Of a stretch of DNA of 64,000 nucleotides, positions 63,058-64,000 are shown in pieces. Numbering within the stretch: the first letter of the stretch is position 1; the number at the start of each line of letters is the position of its first letter. Under the pieces are notes generated by a model. The model saw only the letters and a list, made by a program, of their open reading frames with translations. It made no database searches and was not told where the DNA came from. The stretch is from Pseudomonas sp. CROZ-RG-20F-R04-15 (GTDB lineage Bacteria > Pseudomonadota > Gammaproteobacteria > Pseudomonadales > Pseudomonadaceae). The position numbers and the translations under genes are program-made. The stretch covers positions 1 to 64,000 of the forward strand of contig NZ_JAKNQL010000017.1 in NCBI RefSeq assembly GCF_022662375.1, in the 5' to 3' direction.

Positions 63058-63117
63058 TTCCCCAGAAACGGGGAAGCACCTGAATGGGCATCGAAGCCAT
63101 TCCCCACTATTGGGGGG
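63058..63117. promoter_or_regulatory. Two TTCCCC-N6-GGGGAA-type palindromes upstream of the pseudopilus operon
   Basis: TTCCCC-AGAAAC-GGGGAA (63058-63075) is perfect. TTCCCC-ACTATT-GGGGGG (63100-63117) is near-perfect. Their centres are 42 bp apart, four helical turns, and about 108 and 150 bp upstream of the inferred start. This is the spacing expected for cooperative binding of a sigma54 activator. The first could alternatively be a weak terminator stem for the gene upstream, but no T run follows. Confidence 0.6.
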
Positions 63118-63123
63118 GAACCT

Positions 63124-63885
63124 TCAGTCGTCGTCAATTCGTTCGATCCTGTTCTGCACCCGTAACTGCGCGAGCACTTGGCGACGAGCCTGGGTCTGTT
63201 GCTGTCGGGCGAGCTCTGCCCTGACTGTATCCAGCCCCTGCAAATCTGGGACATCGGCGGCCTCCAAGTGGTTCGGCAAATAAATCACATGCCAGCCGAA
63301 CGGTGAACGCACCGGATCGCTGGCGAAACTCGCCCCACTGACAACCGAGGCGCGCATTTGCATCAAGCGTAGACGCGCTTGAGCCACTGTGGCTGCATCC
63401 GCTTGCGCGGGCACACGGATCAGCAGGTGGCGGGGTTGCAAGGTATTAGCGCGGATCAGCTCGGCGAACATCTGCTGCGCCGCCAGCTCGCGGCGGGTGT
63501 ACTCGGTGAAGGACGCCTCATCGAAACCGGCATCCTGCAGGCGACGGACGAATTTATCCGCGCCGCCGATGGCCATGCGGGTTTGCTCGATCTGCTCGCG
63601 CACCACTTGATCGTCGATCTGCACACCGCGCTTTTGCGACTCCTGCCACAGCAATTCTTTGTCGATCAGCATTTGCAACGCGGCCTGACGCAGTTCCTTG
63701 TAGGCCTTGGGACTGCGAATGCTCGTCACCGCACGGCCCTGATCTTCGAGGTATTCGGCGAAGAAACGCTCGAAGCGAAACCCGGAAATTTCCTCGCCGT
63801 TGACCCGCGCCACGGCCGGCTCGTTATTGGCCCAGGCCAGGGGGAACCAGCAGCTCAGCAGCAAGATCAGCGTTGTGCGTTTCAT
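63124..63885 (-). CDS. SurA/PpiC-like periplasmic protein with shortened parvulin domain
   Basis: The 253-residue protein has a signal peptide (ILLLSCWFPLAWA) and a SurA_N-like chaperone region (ARVNGEEISGFRFERFFAEY, LQMLIDKELLWQESQKRGVQ). RHLLIRVPAQADAATVAQAR then opens a parvulin domain. After MQMRASVVSGASFASDPVRS the sequence jumps directly to PFGWHVIYLPN. The central 40-45 residues of the prolyl isomerase fold are missing, so catalysis is unlikely and a chaperone role is more plausible. It lies upstream of the palindromes and is probably not in the pseudopilus operon. Confidence 0.8.
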   Translation of the reverse strand: MKRTTLILLLSCWFPLAWANNEPAVARVNGEEISGFRFERFFAEYLEDQGRAVTSIRSPKAYKELRQAALQMLIDKELLWQESQKRGVQIDDQVVREQIEQTRMAIGGADKFVRRLQDAGFDEASFTEYTRRELAAQQMFAELIRANTLQPRHLLIRVPAQADAATVAQARLRLMQMRASVVSGASFASDPVRSPFGWHVIYLPNHLEAADVPDLQGLDTVRAELARQQQTQARRQVLAQLRVQNRIERIDDD

Positions 63886-63900
63886 GATCGGGCCCTCCGT

Positions 63901-64000
63901 TCAGGGGCTGGCAACAATCGGTTTATAGGGCGCGACCAGATAGAAGCGCTGATCGGGCAAATCCACGGTGACCACATGGGCGCCGCTCAAGCCTAGACGC
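63901..64000 (-). CDS. 3' end of an unidentified gene (cut by the window)
   Basis: The minus-strand frame is open from the window edge to TGA at 63901-63903 and encodes RLGLSGAHVVTVDLPDQRFY followed by LVAPYKPIVASP. The stop lies 15 bases before the parvulin-like gene, so the two are probably cotranscribed. Too little is present for a family assignment. Confidence 0.5.
   Translation of the reverse strand, partial: RLGLSGAHVVTVDLPDQRFYLVAPYKPIVASP

Overview
The window looks like the chromosome of a fluorescent-group Pseudomonas. GC content is high, the REP/REPIN repeats have the characteristic core (arms of the type CGCGAGC...GCTCGC), a DUF6124 gene is present, and the gene content (Wzx/Wzy exopolysaccharide locus, McoA/Mnx-like multicopper oxidase locus, csg genes) fits. 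The species cannot be fixed from the sequence alone. No rRNA, tRNA or CRISPR array was seen.

Layout. (1) 1-3.2 kb, AT-richer: the 3' end of an Rhs-type polymorphic toxin with an EndoU-like nuclease tip, its probable immunity gene, then an array of four cassettes. Each cassette is a promoterless toxin-tip remnant followed by an immunity gene; one is a barstar gene broken by an in-frame stop. Inverted repeats of the GGGGACAG type precede three of the remnants. (2) 3.3-13 kb: ordinary chromosomal genes (secreted protein, Sel1 protein, VanW-like, GT2, small hypotheticals, and an ABC ATPase/FtsX permease/AttH-CrtC lipoprotein operon). (3) 13.2-34.1 kb: a divergent sulfatase-fold transferase and a 17-gene exopolysaccharide operon. 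It holds precursor synthesis, initiating transferase, degenerate BY-kinase-like protein, Wza, Wzz/GumC, four glycosyltransferase/polymerase genes, deacetylase, flippase, hydrolase and acyltransferases. (4) 34.2-35.9 kb: small genes and REPINs. (5) 36.0-44.5 kb: sigma54 response regulator, two paralogous histidine kinases, a SCO1-cytochrome c fusion and a large multicopper oxidase. This is the arrangement I associate with the Mn(II) oxidation regulators MnxS1/MnxS2/MnxR and oxidase McoA. (6) 44.9-50.6 kb: two paralogous secreted proteins followed by a CsgB-like and a very long CsgA-like curlin. (7) 50.6-53.3 kb: a toxin-antitoxin pair, DUF6124, an orphan antitoxin-like gene and repeats. (8) 53.3-62.9 kb, minus strand: one continuous operon of a CheY-like regulator, a GspE/MshE-like ATPase, PilM/N/O/P-like proteins, a secretin, three pseudopilins, then csgE, csgF and csgG. 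(9) 63.1-64 kb: a degenerate parvulin-like protein and a truncated gene.

Most interesting inference. The oxidase operon, the secreted-protein/csgBA operon and the pseudopilus/csgEFG operon each have a sigma54-like -24/-12 element. About 70-150 bp upstream of the inferred start of each lies a TTCCCC-N6-GGGGAA-type palindrome or its half sites. Together with the sigma54 activator and two kinases encoded between them, this suggests one regulon. It would couple metal oxidation, curli fibres, curli-associated secreted proteins and a dedicated type II/IV-pilus-like machine. Gene identities are read from protein motifs; the shared regulation is inference.
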